Below are positions 16,524-25,164 of a stretch of 64,000 bases of DNA, piece by piece (position 1 is the stretch's first letter; each line of letters opens with the position of its first letter). A model generated the notes under the pieces. That model had not been told where the DNA came from, searched no databases, and was given only the letters and a program-made list of their open reading frames with translations. Origin of the DNA: Fluviicola taffensis DSM 16823 (GTDB taxonomy: Bacteria > Bacteroidota > Bacteroidia > Flavobacteriales_D > Crocinitomicaceae); the NCBI RefSeq assembly GCF_000194605.1, contig NC_015321.1, positions 1,736,001-1,800,000 of the forward strand. Reading direction: 5' to 3'. A program made the position numbers and the translations under genes.

Positions 16524-17477
16524 TTAGCGTCTTAATTCAAACAATTGAATCTCTCTAAAACTTTTACCGTTTTGTTGTTTACCTGTAACGATTGCAGCGT
16601 AACTTCCACTTGGAGCCACTTCACCTGCCATATTCATACCGTTCCATTCATCTCTCGGATTATTCGTTTTGAACATTTCACGATTGTTTTGATCAATAAT
16701 CAAGAGTTGAAAATCGTCAATATTTTCAACGGTAACAAAATAGGTGTCGTTATCTCTATCTCCATTCGGAGTAAACACGTTTGGAAATTTAGTAACCTTA
16801 GATTCGTCTAACTTTACAAAAACAGGTTCTTTCGTATCCTCTGGATGTTTTACAAGAGATGTTATTTCTTTTGAAACAACCTTCTTATCAACAGGAGCCT
16901 TTTTCGATTCTGTTTTATCCACTAATTCATTCTTCTCCTTATCCGTTGGAGTTACTTTCTCTGCCGTTTTACCCTTATCTTGTATAATAGATTCAGAAGA
17001 ATGATCCGAACCAATTACTCGTTCTTCATTCTTCTTATATTCTTTACTAAAAGGATTCATTTCTTGCGGAATATCTTCAAACGGTCCTGTTGAATTCGTC
17101 TCTAGTTGTTTAGCAGTGTATGTATCCTGCTTTTTATCCGTAGTGGCGGATTCTGTTTTTTTACTTTCTTCTTCGGGACTCGATACAGAAATATTTTGAG
17201 AGATCTCCTTTGGAGCATCTGTCATCTTATTTGTAGATTCCTCACCTGAATTCAAAGCAATAACAGTAGTGACCACACCCACAGTTCCCACTGCGGCCGA
17301 GCCAATAATCCATTTCGTCAAAGCAGAAAGCCCTTTTGTTGCAATTGTTGCCGTTGAAGCAACACCTGCAGCAGCCATCTTAGCTTGAACACCAGCCCAC
17401 AAGTCCGGTCTTACCGAAGTGGTTTGGTTTTCAAATGCCTTCGAAAACAGTTCTTGTATATTATCTTTTTCAATCAC
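16524..17477 (-). CDS. Sigma-factor partner: membrane protein with CHU_C/gliding-type C-terminal domain
   Basis: 317 residues. The N-terminus (about 1-45: DNIQELFSKAFENQTTSVRPDLWAGV) resembles the short cytosolic part of putative anti-sigma proteins. One membrane helix follows at about 52-73, then a long Lys/Glu/Thr-rich linker to about 230. The end (VFTPNGDRDNDTYFV, DEWNGMNMAGEVAPSGSYAA, FELRR) is a gliding-motility-associated C-terminal (CHU_C) domain, usually a T9SS sorting or surface module. The GTG start overlaps the end of the ECF sigma gene by 8 bp, so it is very likely co-translated with it. Whether it really inhibits the sigma factor is inference. Confidence 0.8.
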   Translation of the reverse strand: MIEKDNIQELFSKAFENQTTSVRPDLWAGVQAKMAAAGVASTATIATKGLSALTKWIIGSAAVGTVGVVTTVIALNSGEESTNKMTDAPKEISQNISVSSPEEESKKTESATTDKKQDTYTAKQLETNSTGPFEDIPQEMNPFSKEYKKNEERVIGSDHSSESIIQDKGKTAEKVTPTDKEKNELVDKTESKKAPVDKKVVSKEITSLVKHPEDTKEPVFVKLDESKVTKFPNVFTPNGDRDNDTYFVTVENIDDFQLLIIDQNNREMFKTNNPRDEWNGMNMAGEVAPSGSYAAIVTGKQQNGKSFREIQLFELRR

Positions 17478-18003
17478 GTTCTAATAGTTCTAATTGAGTG
17501 CGCAGAAAAGCTCGTGCACGCGAGTATTGAGATTTGGAGGTATTCTCCGTCACTCCCAATGTATCTGCTATCTCTTTGTGTGAATAACCTTCAATAGCAA
17601 ACATGTTAAATACAACACGGTATCCATCTGGCATCTCATCAATCATTTTTAGTAATTGTGCCAAATCCATTCCATCAAACTGATGGTCTGTAAAAGATAC
17701 TTTGTATTGAACATCATCTATTTGAACATCGTCCAATAGTTTCTTATTCTTCCGAATGGAGTCTAAAGCAGTATTTACCATAATTCTTCTGACCCATCCT
17801 TCCAAAGATCCATCCATTTTGAAATCCACAATCTTCTGAAAAATCTTTACAAAACCATCTTGTAATACATCTTCAGCCTCTTGTGAGTTTCTGAGATAAC
17901 GCTGACAAACTGCCAGCATCTTGGGAGCAAACTTATCAAACAACGCTCGCTGTGCTTTTGAATTTCCTTTGGCGCATTCAGTTACCAATGTTAAATCATC
18001 CAT
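17470..18003 (-). CDS. ECF-type RNA polymerase sigma factor
   Basis: 177 residues. Sigma-70 region 2 is at about 10-80 (AQRALFDKFAPKMLAVCQRYL, AEDVLQDGFVKIF, with WVRRIMVNTALDSIRK) and region 4 at about 115-170 (MPDGYRVVFNMFAIEGYSHKEIADTLGV, TSKSQYSRARAFLRTQL). Region 1.1 and region 3 are missing, as in ECF sigma factors. The overlapping downstream gene encodes a membrane protein with a periplasmic CHU_C domain, the probable regulator. Target genes cannot be read from the sequence. Confidence 0.93.
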   Translation of the reverse strand: MDDLTLVTECAKGNSKAQRALFDKFAPKMLAVCQRYLRNSQEAEDVLQDGFVKIFQKIVDFKMDGSLEGWVRRIMVNTALDSIRKNKKLLDDVQIDDVQYKVSFTDHQFDGMDLAQLLKMIDEMPDGYRVVFNMFAIEGYSHKEIADTLGVTENTSKSQYSRARAFLRTQLELLERD

Positions 18004-18102
18004 AGCACTTGCTGTATCAATAGACTCTAAACTACCAAAAAAGGTTGCATCGGGCTAATTTCTTCCAAATAAAAAATTAATTTAGTGGTACTTTTACACC
18101 CC

Positions 18103-19332
18103 ATGAAAAATCATTTTGTTTCTTTGTTGGTAACTATTTTAACAGCAACATCTTTCTACGCTCAAAAAATTTCATTAACTCCAGGAACGTATTCCGCTTA
18201 TCTTCAGTTGAATGAAACAACGCAATTACCCGTCCATTTAACGGTAGAGAAAAAACAAAAGCGTTTATTATTGGTTGTGCATAATGCAGAAGAAAGAATT
18301 GAATTGACGAATGGGATTAGAAAAGGTGATACCACCATTCTTCCTTTTCCAAATTTTGATTCGGAACTGCGTTTTATTACTGATAAGAAAAAAGAAATTA
18401 GAGGATTTTGGTTTAATTACAATAAAGGAACAAACTATAAAGTTCCTTTTTTCGCAAATTTAAATCAAAAACCACCGAAAAAAGCCTCGCCTTCTGGTGA
18501 TTTGAATGGAAAATGGGAAACGCATTTCTCTCCTAAGACAGCCGATGAAGAAAGCGCCCTAGGTATTATTGCTCAAAAAGAAAATCACATTACGGGTACT
18601 TTCCGAACAGAAACAGGTGATTATCGATTCTTAGAGGGGTTTATTGAAGGCTCTAAATTCTATTTATCTGCCTTCGATGGATCACATGCGTTTTTAATAA
18701 ACGGAACCTTAAAAGACCAAAAAGCGCAAGGCAATTTCTATAGCGGAAAACATTATTCCACTAATTTCGTGGCAAGCTATAATCCAAATTATGAGTTACG
18801 AAATCCAGATTCAATTACTGTAATCAAAACAACTGATAAGGCATTTGGATTTGAACTCAAAAAGGTTGATGGATCAACCTATGTGTTCCCAAATAATGAA
18901 ACAAGAGGAAAGGTAGTCATCGTTCAAATCATGGGAACTTGGTGTCCAAATTGTATGGATGAAACCAATTACTACAAAGAATTGTATGACAAATACCATT
19001 CAAAAGGATTGGAAATAATATCTATTGGCTATGAAGCCGCAGACTCTTTTGAAGAACAAGCAAAGAAAATTCTCACTTTAAAACAGCGGAAAAGCTTGGA
19101 GTTTATTTTCCTCGTTGGTGGAAAAGCTTCTAAAGGAATTGCGTCCAATCAATTTAAAATGTTGAATGAAGTTATTTCCTTTCCAACTTCTATTTACATC
19201 GGAAGAGATGGTGAAGTAAAACGGATTCACACTGGATTCAACGGTCCAGGAACAGGAGATGTTTACATAGAATACGTTGAAAAAACAAATGCTTTGATAG
19301 AATCTTTGCTTGGAATTAGCGGTTCAAAGTAA
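18103..19332 (+). CDS. Secreted/periplasmic TlpA-like thioredoxin-fold protein
   Basis: 409 residues from ATG 18103 (MKNHFVSLLVTILTATSFYAQ), a signal peptide cleaved after about residue 21. The first 260 residues are beta-rich with no family I recognise. The last 150 form a TlpA/AhpC-TSA-like thioredoxin fold with the redox motif TWCPNCMDE near residue 280, then ISIGYEAADSFEEQ and SFPTSIYIGRDGEV (cis-Pro region). Role by family: thiol-disulfide exchange in the periplasm. The 3' end overlaps the convergent M28 peptidase gene by 17 bp. Confidence 0.83.
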   Translation: MKNHFVSLLVTILTATSFYAQKISLTPGTYSAYLQLNETTQLPVHLTVEKKQKRLLLVVHNAEERIELTNGIRKGDTTILPFPNFDSELRFITDKKKEIRGFWFNYNKGTNYKVPFFANLNQKPPKKASPSGDLNGKWETHFSPKTADEESALGIIAQKENHITGTFRTETGDYRFLEGFIEGSKFYLSAFDGSHAFLINGTLKDQKAQGNFYSGKHYSTNFVASYNPNYELRNPDSITVIKTTDKAFGFELKKVDGSTYVFPNNETRGKVVIVQIMGTWCPNCMDETNYYKELYDKYHSKGLEIISIGYEAADSFEEQAKKILTLKQRKSLEFIFLVGGKASKGIASNQFKMLNEVISFPTSIYIGRDGEVKRIHTGFNGPGTGDVYIEYVEKTNALIESLLGISGSK

Positions 19333-20770
19333 TTCGCTTTGGAGCATTTGCTAATTCCCAAGCTGTGAAATACACCAATCTTGCTACCTTTTCTACTTTC
19401 GAGAAAATGATCTTTTCTACATCGTCTGTGGGTTGATGATAATCTTCGTGAACTCCGCTGAAATAAAAAATCACAGGAATATTGTGCTTTGCAAAATTGT
19501 AATGATCCGAGCGGTAATAAAACTGATTGGGGTCTGATAAACTGTTGAATTTGTAATCCAGTTTCAAATCTGTATACTTTTTATTCGCTGCTTCGTTAAT
19601 TTCATGTAAATCATCGCTCAACATATTTGATCCAATAATATAAATGTAGTTCGTGTCTTTTTCATGGGCAATATCATTTCGACCAATCATATCAATGTTC
19701 AAATCAGCAACTGTATTTTCCAAGGGAATAATCGGATGGGAAGAATAATAATCCGAACCCAATAATCCCTTTTCCTCTCCTGAAACAGGCATAATTAAAA
19801 TGGATCGTTTAGGTCCTTCTCCATTTTTCTTTGCTTCCATAAAAGCTTCGGCTAATTCTAATAATGCAACGGTTCCTGTTCCATCATCATCTGCTCCATT
19901 GTAAACAACCCCATGATCTACGCCAATGTGATCGTAATGTGCCGTGATAATTACGACTTCTTTCGAAAGAATAGGATCACTTCCCTCTATATAAGCCAAT
20001 ACATTCGAACTTTTCAACTTATCCTGCTGTGTATTGATCTGTGCATTTAATGTGAAAATTGGTTTCGAAAATTTAAGAACTTTCCCTTTTCCAATGAATA
20101 AACCATTTGATTCTTTCTTTAAACTTTCTAATGCAGACTGCTTCAAAAATAAAATTGGAAACTCCGCTTTCTTCTTTTCATCTGCCAAATACATGGTTTT
20201 AGTAGTTACATAATGTTCCAAATATTCATACAGGGTATCGTATTTATCAGAAACAAGAATAATTCCTTTTACATGTTTAGGAAGTTGTTTTTTCAATTCT
20301 GAAACTTCTTTCCGAACCTCCATGCTTTTCATTACATGAACAACATAACACGGTTTTTCTTCCGCTTCTTTTAATTGTTCTACAGCATATACAGGAATAT
20401 TCTCCAATGTCGTTTTTGACTTGCAACCATAATAAATAAAGTCGGATTTAAAATTCAAAGACAAGCCATTCAAAGACAAGGTACCACCTGGCGTACTTTC
20501 AATAACCTCAAAATGTTGCTCGAAATCTGTCATCCCTGGAGCAAATGAGCAACCTAATCTTTTAAAATAAGCAGTTAAAAAATCAGCCGTCATTTTCTGA
20601 CCCTGCTTTCCAGTTTCTCTTCCTAAATAATCATCCGAAGCAATAACTGACAGATTTTTCTTTAAATCTGCTTCATTGATAGTTGCACTGTATTTTTTCG
20701 CAAGATCAACCTGCTGTGAAAAACAAACACACAAAGCACTTGAAAATAGTAAACTGATTATTCCTTTCAT
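19316..20770 (-). CDS. M28 family zinc aminopeptidase with PA domain
   Basis: 484 residues from ATG 20770 (MKGIISLLFSSALCVCFSQQ), a signal peptide; upstream in-frame starts lack one. A protease-associated domain occupies about 100-230. The M28 catalytic domain has all expected zinc ligands: IITAHYDHIGV, YNGADDDGTGT, SGEEKGLLGSDY, LNIDMIGRND and the final YRSDHYNF. Related enzymes release N-terminal amino acids from peptides outside the cytoplasm. No T9SS domain is present, so it is probably periplasmic. It converges on and overlaps the TlpA-like gene by 17 bp. Confidence 0.93.
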   Translation of the reverse strand: MKGIISLLFSSALCVCFSQQVDLAKKYSATINEADLKKNLSVIASDDYLGRETGKQGQKMTADFLTAYFKRLGCSFAPGMTDFEQHFEVIESTPGGTLSLNGLSLNFKSDFIYYGCKSKTTLENIPVYAVEQLKEAEEKPCYVVHVMKSMEVRKEVSELKKQLPKHVKGIILVSDKYDTLYEYLEHYVTTKTMYLADEKKKAEFPILFLKQSALESLKKESNGLFIGKGKVLKFSKPIFTLNAQINTQQDKLKSSNVLAYIEGSDPILSKEVVIITAHYDHIGVDHGVVYNGADDDGTGTVALLELAEAFMEAKKNGEGPKRSILIMPVSGEEKGLLGSDYYSSHPIIPLENTVADLNIDMIGRNDIAHEKDTNYIYIIGSNMLSDDLHEINEAANKKYTDLKLDYKFNSLSDPNQFYYRSDHYNFAKHNIPVIFYFSGVHEDYHQPTDDVEKIIFSKVEKVARLVYFTAWELANAPKRITLNR

Positions 20771-20856
20771 ACTTATTATAATAGTGAAAAGGTTCAAAAA
20801 GTTCAATTATTAAAAAGGTTTAAACCATTGAACTCTTTAAACTATTGAACCTTGAA

Positions 20857-21297
20857 TTATTTACACATTGGTATTTTATCAATTCTATTTTGATGTCTTC
20901 CGCCTTCAAATGCAGTATTCCAAAAAATATCCACCATTTCAATTGCTTCTTCAACCGTAATAAATCGAGCAGGTAAAGTTAAAATATTGGCATCATTGTG
21001 TTCACGAGCCAATTGTGCAATTTCTTTTTTCCAACAAAGTGCTCCTCTAATTCCTTGGTGTTTATTAACTGTCATATTAATACCATTTCCACTTCCACAA
21101 ATTACAATTCCTTTTGAACCACCATTTGCTTCCACATAATCCGCAACTGGGTGACCATAATCTGCATAATCAATACTTTCTTCACTGTAACATCCAAAGT
21201 CTTTTAACTCATAACCTTTTGATTCTAAGTGATTTATAATTATTGATTTCAATTGAAACCCTGCATGATCTGCACCGATTGGAATAATTTGAGCCAT
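20857..21297 (-). CDS. rpiB: Ribose-5-phosphate isomerase B
   Basis: 146 residues, the usual RpiB/LacAB size. It interconverts ribose 5-phosphate and ribulose 5-phosphate in the pentose phosphate pathway. Marks: IGADHAGFQLK at the start, DYGHPVADYV, the phosphate-binding GIVICGSGNGINMTVNKHQGIR with the active-site cysteine (VICGSGNG), and REHNDANILTLPARFI. It is the last minus-strand gene before the large AT-rich gap to the LytTR regulator. Confidence 0.95.
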   Translation of the reverse strand: MAQIIPIGADHAGFQLKSIIINHLESKGYELKDFGCYSEESIDYADYGHPVADYVEANGGSKGIVICGSGNGINMTVNKHQGIRGALCWKKEIAQLAREHNDANILTLPARFITVEEAIEMVDIFWNTAFEGGRHQNRIDKIPMCK

Positions 21298-21958
21298 AAT
21301 TTGTTGTTTGCGACAAAGTTACAACCTTATCAACAAATGGCACAATCAATTAACAATAAGAAAAAAGAGTTTTTGTCAAAGTATTGATTAACATACTATT
21401 AATAAAACAAGTTTTACACAGCATTTCATTTCAAGTTGTCAATATCTGTTAGAAAGATTCAATAAGTATTTCTAGGAAATTCAAACTATTTAAACATATG
21501 TACAAGTTATTGAATTAAGCACTAAAAAGTTTGATGTATTTATACGCCTTTTATCCCCATGTTAAACACATATTATCAGATGATAAATAAACTTAATTAT
21601 ACACATTAAGAAAATCACTCTATTTGTTCATATCTATGTAATCTATTGTAAACGAACTATAAAAGAAGCTTTATCACTGTCAATAACTCAATCTATTTTA
21701 CTCATAAGTTTAAAAAACGAATCTTTACCTAATAAGTTTTACACGAATTAACACCCCTAATAGATATAGTAAATATCTTTTATAAAATCTTTTTATTCTA
21801 TTTATTAGGTTTCTTCTGTTTTTTAACCTTATTTGCACAATTCATAGTTAAAGTTTATATTCGAATAGACGAATGAAAGTTAATCGTCTACGAAATTATT
21901 AAAACGCATTGTAATTGAATCTCAATTTTAATTACTTTTGACTCCAAAGCTGTAAAGA
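21298..21958. other. Candidate chromosomal replication origin (oriC)
   Basis: 661 bp with no gene, visibly AT-rich. One perfect DnaA box TTATACACA lies at 21597-21605. Near-matches with one difference are TTATCAACA (21327), TTTTACACA (21412), TTATCCCCA (21551) and TTAAACACA (21562); TTTTACACG lies near 21738. An especially AT-rich tract at 21760-21830 could unwind. Genes to the left are mainly minus strand. Four parS sites lie 11-14 kb away. dnaA is not in the window, so this rests on motifs and context only. Confidence 0.5.
21909..21940 (+). promoter_or_regulatory. Promoter of LytTR response regulator
   Basis: TTG at 21909-21911 and TACTTTTG at 21933-21940, spaced by 21 bp, match the Bacteroidota pattern. 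The start codon is 18 nt downstream. Confidence 0.6.
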
Positions 21959-22720
21959 ATGACGAAGGCTAATGTATTAGTTGTAGAAAATGAATTCATA
22001 GTTTCAAAGGATATCCAATCCAGTTTGAAGAAGCTTGGCTATAATGTAGTTGGGGCGGTTCCTTCAGGTGAAAAAGCACTTGAATTATTGGAATCAGATC
22101 AGCCTGATATTGTCTTAATGGATATCATGTTAAAAGGTGAAATGAATGGAATTGAAACGGCAGAAATTGTTCGAAATCAATATTCCATTCCGGTCATTTA
22201 TTTAACCGCTTATGCCGATGAAGCGACTCTTGCAAAAGCAAAAGTTACAGAACCTTATGGGTATATTTTAAAACCGTTCAAAGAAATAGATTTACATACT
22301 TCTATTGAAATGGCTCTTTATAAACACAAAAAAGAACAGGAAGTTGAGCGTGAGCGCGATATACTTTATTCTTTGGTGGAAAATAAAGAGAAAGATGCAA
22401 TGAATGAATTCATTTTTGTAAAATCCAATAGTAAATTGGTGAAATTAAACATGAATGACATTTATTTTATTGAAGCTTTAAAGGATTACGTAGTTATCAA
22501 TACGAATGAAACACGCTATACGATTCATTCTACGATGAAGGATATTGAAACAAAATTGGGAACAGATCAGTTTATTCGTGTTCACCGTTCTTTTATTGTA
22601 CGTTTGGATAAAATTGCATCCATCGATTTTCCGAATTTGCAATTAGAAAATGACCGTAAACTCATTCCAATTGGAGGTTCATATAGAGATGAGCTGACAA
22701 ACAGAATTAAACTGCTTTAA
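21959..22720 (+). CDS. LytTR-family response regulator
   Basis: 253 residues. An N-terminal receiver domain (about 1-125) has the acidic pocket VVENE, the phosphoacceptor Asp in IVLMDIML (residue 55), the conserved Thr in IYLTAYAD and the Lys in ILKPFKE. A linker helix follows, then a LytTR DNA-binding domain from about 145 (FIFVKSNSKLVKLNMNDIYFIEALKDYV, RVHRSFIVRLDKI). Such proteins act with a sensor kinase, but none is adjacent, so it is an orphan regulator. It borders the candidate origin. Confidence 0.93.
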   Translation: MTKANVLVVENEFIVSKDIQSSLKKLGYNVVGAVPSGEKALELLESDQPDIVLMDIMLKGEMNGIETAEIVRNQYSIPVIYLTAYADEATLAKAKVTEPYGYILKPFKEIDLHTSIEMALYKHKKEQEVERERDILYSLVENKEKDAMNEFIFVKSNSKLVKLNMNDIYFIEALKDYVVINTNETRYTIHSTMKDIETKLGTDQFIRVHRSFIVRLDKIASIDFPNLQLENDRKLIPIGGSYRDELTNRIKLL

Positions 22721-22840
22721 AACCACAATTTTTTCAGATAATAAGCTCTTAATTACCATTCCATCAATAATTTGGTCTTTATACATTTATTTTAAAAATG
22801 TGTTGGAGTTATTTTGTAGAATTGGTTAAAATATACGCTT

Positions 22841-24487
22841 ATGAAAACTATTTTGTTTGCTGTTGCACTATTTACCTTTGGATTTATTTCAGCTCAAGAT
22901 AAGTCACCAAAAATTTTACATGTTAAATTCAAAGATGGAACAAAGGTATCTGCTCAGTCGGGTAGTTTATTTTTAGCCAATGAGATTTATCCAAACACAT
23001 CTGGCTTGTCTCAATTTGGACACTGGGAGCCTTTCTATTCCATTTCAAGTGATTTATTACAATCTTACTATGCAAAAGCAAAAGAGCGGCTTAAAAAGAA
23101 TCTTTCTGATCCGAATACTATTTTTGAGTTTCATGTGAATGCTGGAGAAAATGTAGAATTGGTCAAAAAGAAATTAGAAACATTAACTGCACTAAAATAT
23201 GTGAGTGTTCCTCCAAAATTAAGCACACCTGCAGCTCCTAATTTACAGCCATCACAACTTTATTTGTTTGATCAAGATCCTGGAATTCATGTACAGGAAT
23301 TTTGGAATACATACGCTAATCATGGTTCAAATGTGAAGATTTGTGATGTCGAATATATGTTTAATGCAGATCATGAGGACTTACCTAATGTAACAATAAT
23401 AGGACCTGAACCAGAAGACCCAGGCTTTGGTCCAAATCACGGAACTGCCGTTTTGGGTGAAATAGGATCTTTAAATGATGGTATAGGAACTACTGGAATT
23501 ACTTACGAAAGTGATTTCTATTTTGCAGGGGCATATATCAATTTTGAGTATTATTTGGAAGAAGCACTTATTAGTACCTTAACTGAATTGGGTGAAGGAG
23601 ATATTGTCTTGATTGAACAACAAACAATGGCTTTTGATGGAACACCTGATGAAGGGTATGCTCCAGTGGAGTGGTATGAACCATTTTACGATGCTATTCA
23701 ATTAATTTCTGGAAATGGAATTATCGTTGTAGAAGCTGCAGGAAACGGAAACAGAAACTTGGATCATGCAATGTTTTCCACGGATAATTTTGGACATCAT
23801 CCTTTCTTGCAAGAAAATTGGTCGGAAGCTATAATGGTTGGCGCAGGAGCAGTTGGTGTTGATGATTTACCCCGCGCAAAATTGTGGTTTTCAAATTACG
23901 GAAGTAGAATTGATGTTCAAGGAAATGGAGAAGAAGTAGTAACTACTGGCTACGGAACTGCTTATTCAGCTGAAGGACTAAACCGCGAATATTCCAATAG
24001 TTTTGGAGGAACATCCGGAGCTTCGCCAATTGTGACAGGAGCAGTTGCTTTGTTGCAATCATTACACAAACAACATGCAGGATTTCCGTTTGATGTGAAT
24101 TATGTAAGAAACTTATTGATAACAACTGGAAAACCTCAAGTTGAAGGAACGCTTTTCCCGCTTTCGGAAAAAATAGGACCATTGCCAAACGTGTTTGCTG
24201 CAGCAAATTTAATGATGGATGAACTAGGAATTGAAACCTTCGAAAAGGATGCGTTTACTGTTTACCCCAATCCAACTCAAAGTTCTTTTACCATTTATGT
24301 ACCAAGTGAATCTGTTTCTTCTATTCAATTGCGAGATGTTTCTGGAAAGGAAATCCAACTGAATAAGGTAAAAACGATTACAGGATTTGAGGTTACAAAT
24401 TCCACTATTTCAGAGGGAATGTATTATTTATCAATTTATTACAAAGACGGAACAGTTGTTACAAAACCAGTTCAGATAGTTCATTAA
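22841..24487 (+). CDS. Secreted S8 (subtilisin-like) serine protease with T9SS sorting domain
   Basis: 548 residues. Signal peptide MKTILFAVALFTFGFISAQ. The subtilase domain has Asp in KICDVEYMF (about 168), His in NHGTAVLGEIG (about 200), oxyanion Asn in VVEAAGNGNRN (about 305) and Ser in GGTSGASPIVTGA (about 391). The final 80 residues (FTVYPNPTQSSFTIYV and YYLSIYYKDG) are a type A T9SS C-terminal sorting domain, so the mature enzyme is exported through the outer membrane. Substrates are unknown. The GNAT gene follows after 9 bp. Confidence 0.93.
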   Translation: MKTILFAVALFTFGFISAQDKSPKILHVKFKDGTKVSAQSGSLFLANEIYPNTSGLSQFGHWEPFYSISSDLLQSYYAKAKERLKKNLSDPNTIFEFHVNAGENVELVKKKLETLTALKYVSVPPKLSTPAAPNLQPSQLYLFDQDPGIHVQEFWNTYANHGSNVKICDVEYMFNADHEDLPNVTIIGPEPEDPGFGPNHGTAVLGEIGSLNDGIGTTGITYESDFYFAGAYINFEYYLEEALISTLTELGEGDIVLIEQQTMAFDGTPDEGYAPVEWYEPFYDAIQLISGNGIIVVEAAGNGNRNLDHAMFSTDNFGHHPFLQENWSEAIMVGAGAVGVDDLPRAKLWFSNYGSRIDVQGNGEEVVTTGYGTAYSAEGLNREYSNSFGGTSGASPIVTGAVALLQSLHKQHAGFPFDVNYVRNLLITTGKPQVEGTLFPLSEKIGPLPNVFAAANLMMDELGIETFEKDAFTVYPNPTQSSFTIYVPSESVSSIQLRDVSGKEIQLNKVKTITGFEVTNSTISEGMYYLSIYYKDGTVVTKPVQIVH

Positions 24488-24496
24488 TTTTAGTGG

Positions 24497-24901
24497 ATGG
24501 AAAAATTAATCATCACTTCTGATAAAAATCAACTAGATATCGAATTCATCACAGCCTTTATATCGAAAACCTATTGGGCAAAAGATAGAACATCGCAAAT
24601 GATGCAAATCTGTATTGATCATTCCCTGAATTTCGGAGTTTATCTAAATAAAAAGCAAATCGGTTACGCGCGCGTTGTAACCGATTATGTGCAGTTTGCC
24701 TATATTATGGATGTATTCATAGATGAAGCACACCAAGGAAAGGGTTTTTCAAAAGAGTTGATGCAATTTATTCTTACAGATGAATCCTTGAAAGCTGTCA
24801 AAGTTTGGCGACTAGCAACTGCCGATGCACATGAATTGTATCGAAAATTTGGATTTACAGAATTGTCAAAGCCAGAGAATATGATGGAGTTAATGAAGTG
24901 A
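24497..24901 (+). CDS. GNAT family N-acetyltransferase
   Basis: 134 residues with a single GNAT fold. The acetyl-CoA-binding motif A is YIMDVFIDEAHQGKGFSKELM (shown as core DEAHQGKGFSKEL), followed by WRLATADAHELYRKFGF, where the conserved Tyr lies, and a short end. Most similar to small stand-alone acetyltransferases of unknown substrate. It follows the subtilase gene by 9 bp and may be co-transcribed, though a functional link is not evident. Confidence 0.88.
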   Translation: MEKLIITSDKNQLDIEFITAFISKTYWAKDRTSQMMQICIDHSLNFGVYLNKKQIGYARVVTDYVQFAYIMDVFIDEAHQGKGFSKELMQFILTDESLKAVKVWRLATADAHELYRKFGFTELSKPENMMELMK

Positions 24902-24932
24902 GTTTATTTAATAATATATGCAATTGAATGTA

Positions 24933-25107
24933 ATGAAACAATTAGCAGAATTTGTAAAGGAATGCAGAAAGAGTTGGAGTTGCTTTAGCGGTTGTTTGAA
25001 AAATAGAGCAAGGAAAGACTAATTTGAACTATGACAAAGTGAATTTGGTTCTTCGCATCTTTGGTCATGAATTGGTTCCTGTGAAGAATAAAATTGTGGA
25101 GAAATGA
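24933..25107 (+). pseudogene. Decayed HipB-like XRE antitoxin
   Basis: The start reads MKQLAEFVKECRK in one frame and the rest, after a shift and probable deletion of about 20 codons, reads VGVALAVV-stop-KIEQGKTNLNYDKVN and then LRIFGHELVPVKNKIVEK-stop. This is the pattern of HipB-like helix-turn-helix antitoxins (LAEFVKxxRK ... KIEQGKTNLNxDKVNxVL). The internal TGA lies where relatives have Arg, consistent with a CGA to TGA change. No hipA toxin remains. Confidence 0.65.
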
Positions 25108-25164
25108 GAAGCGGAAAGGGATATTACAAATAGTATAATACTGTTATCAATATTAATTAATACA

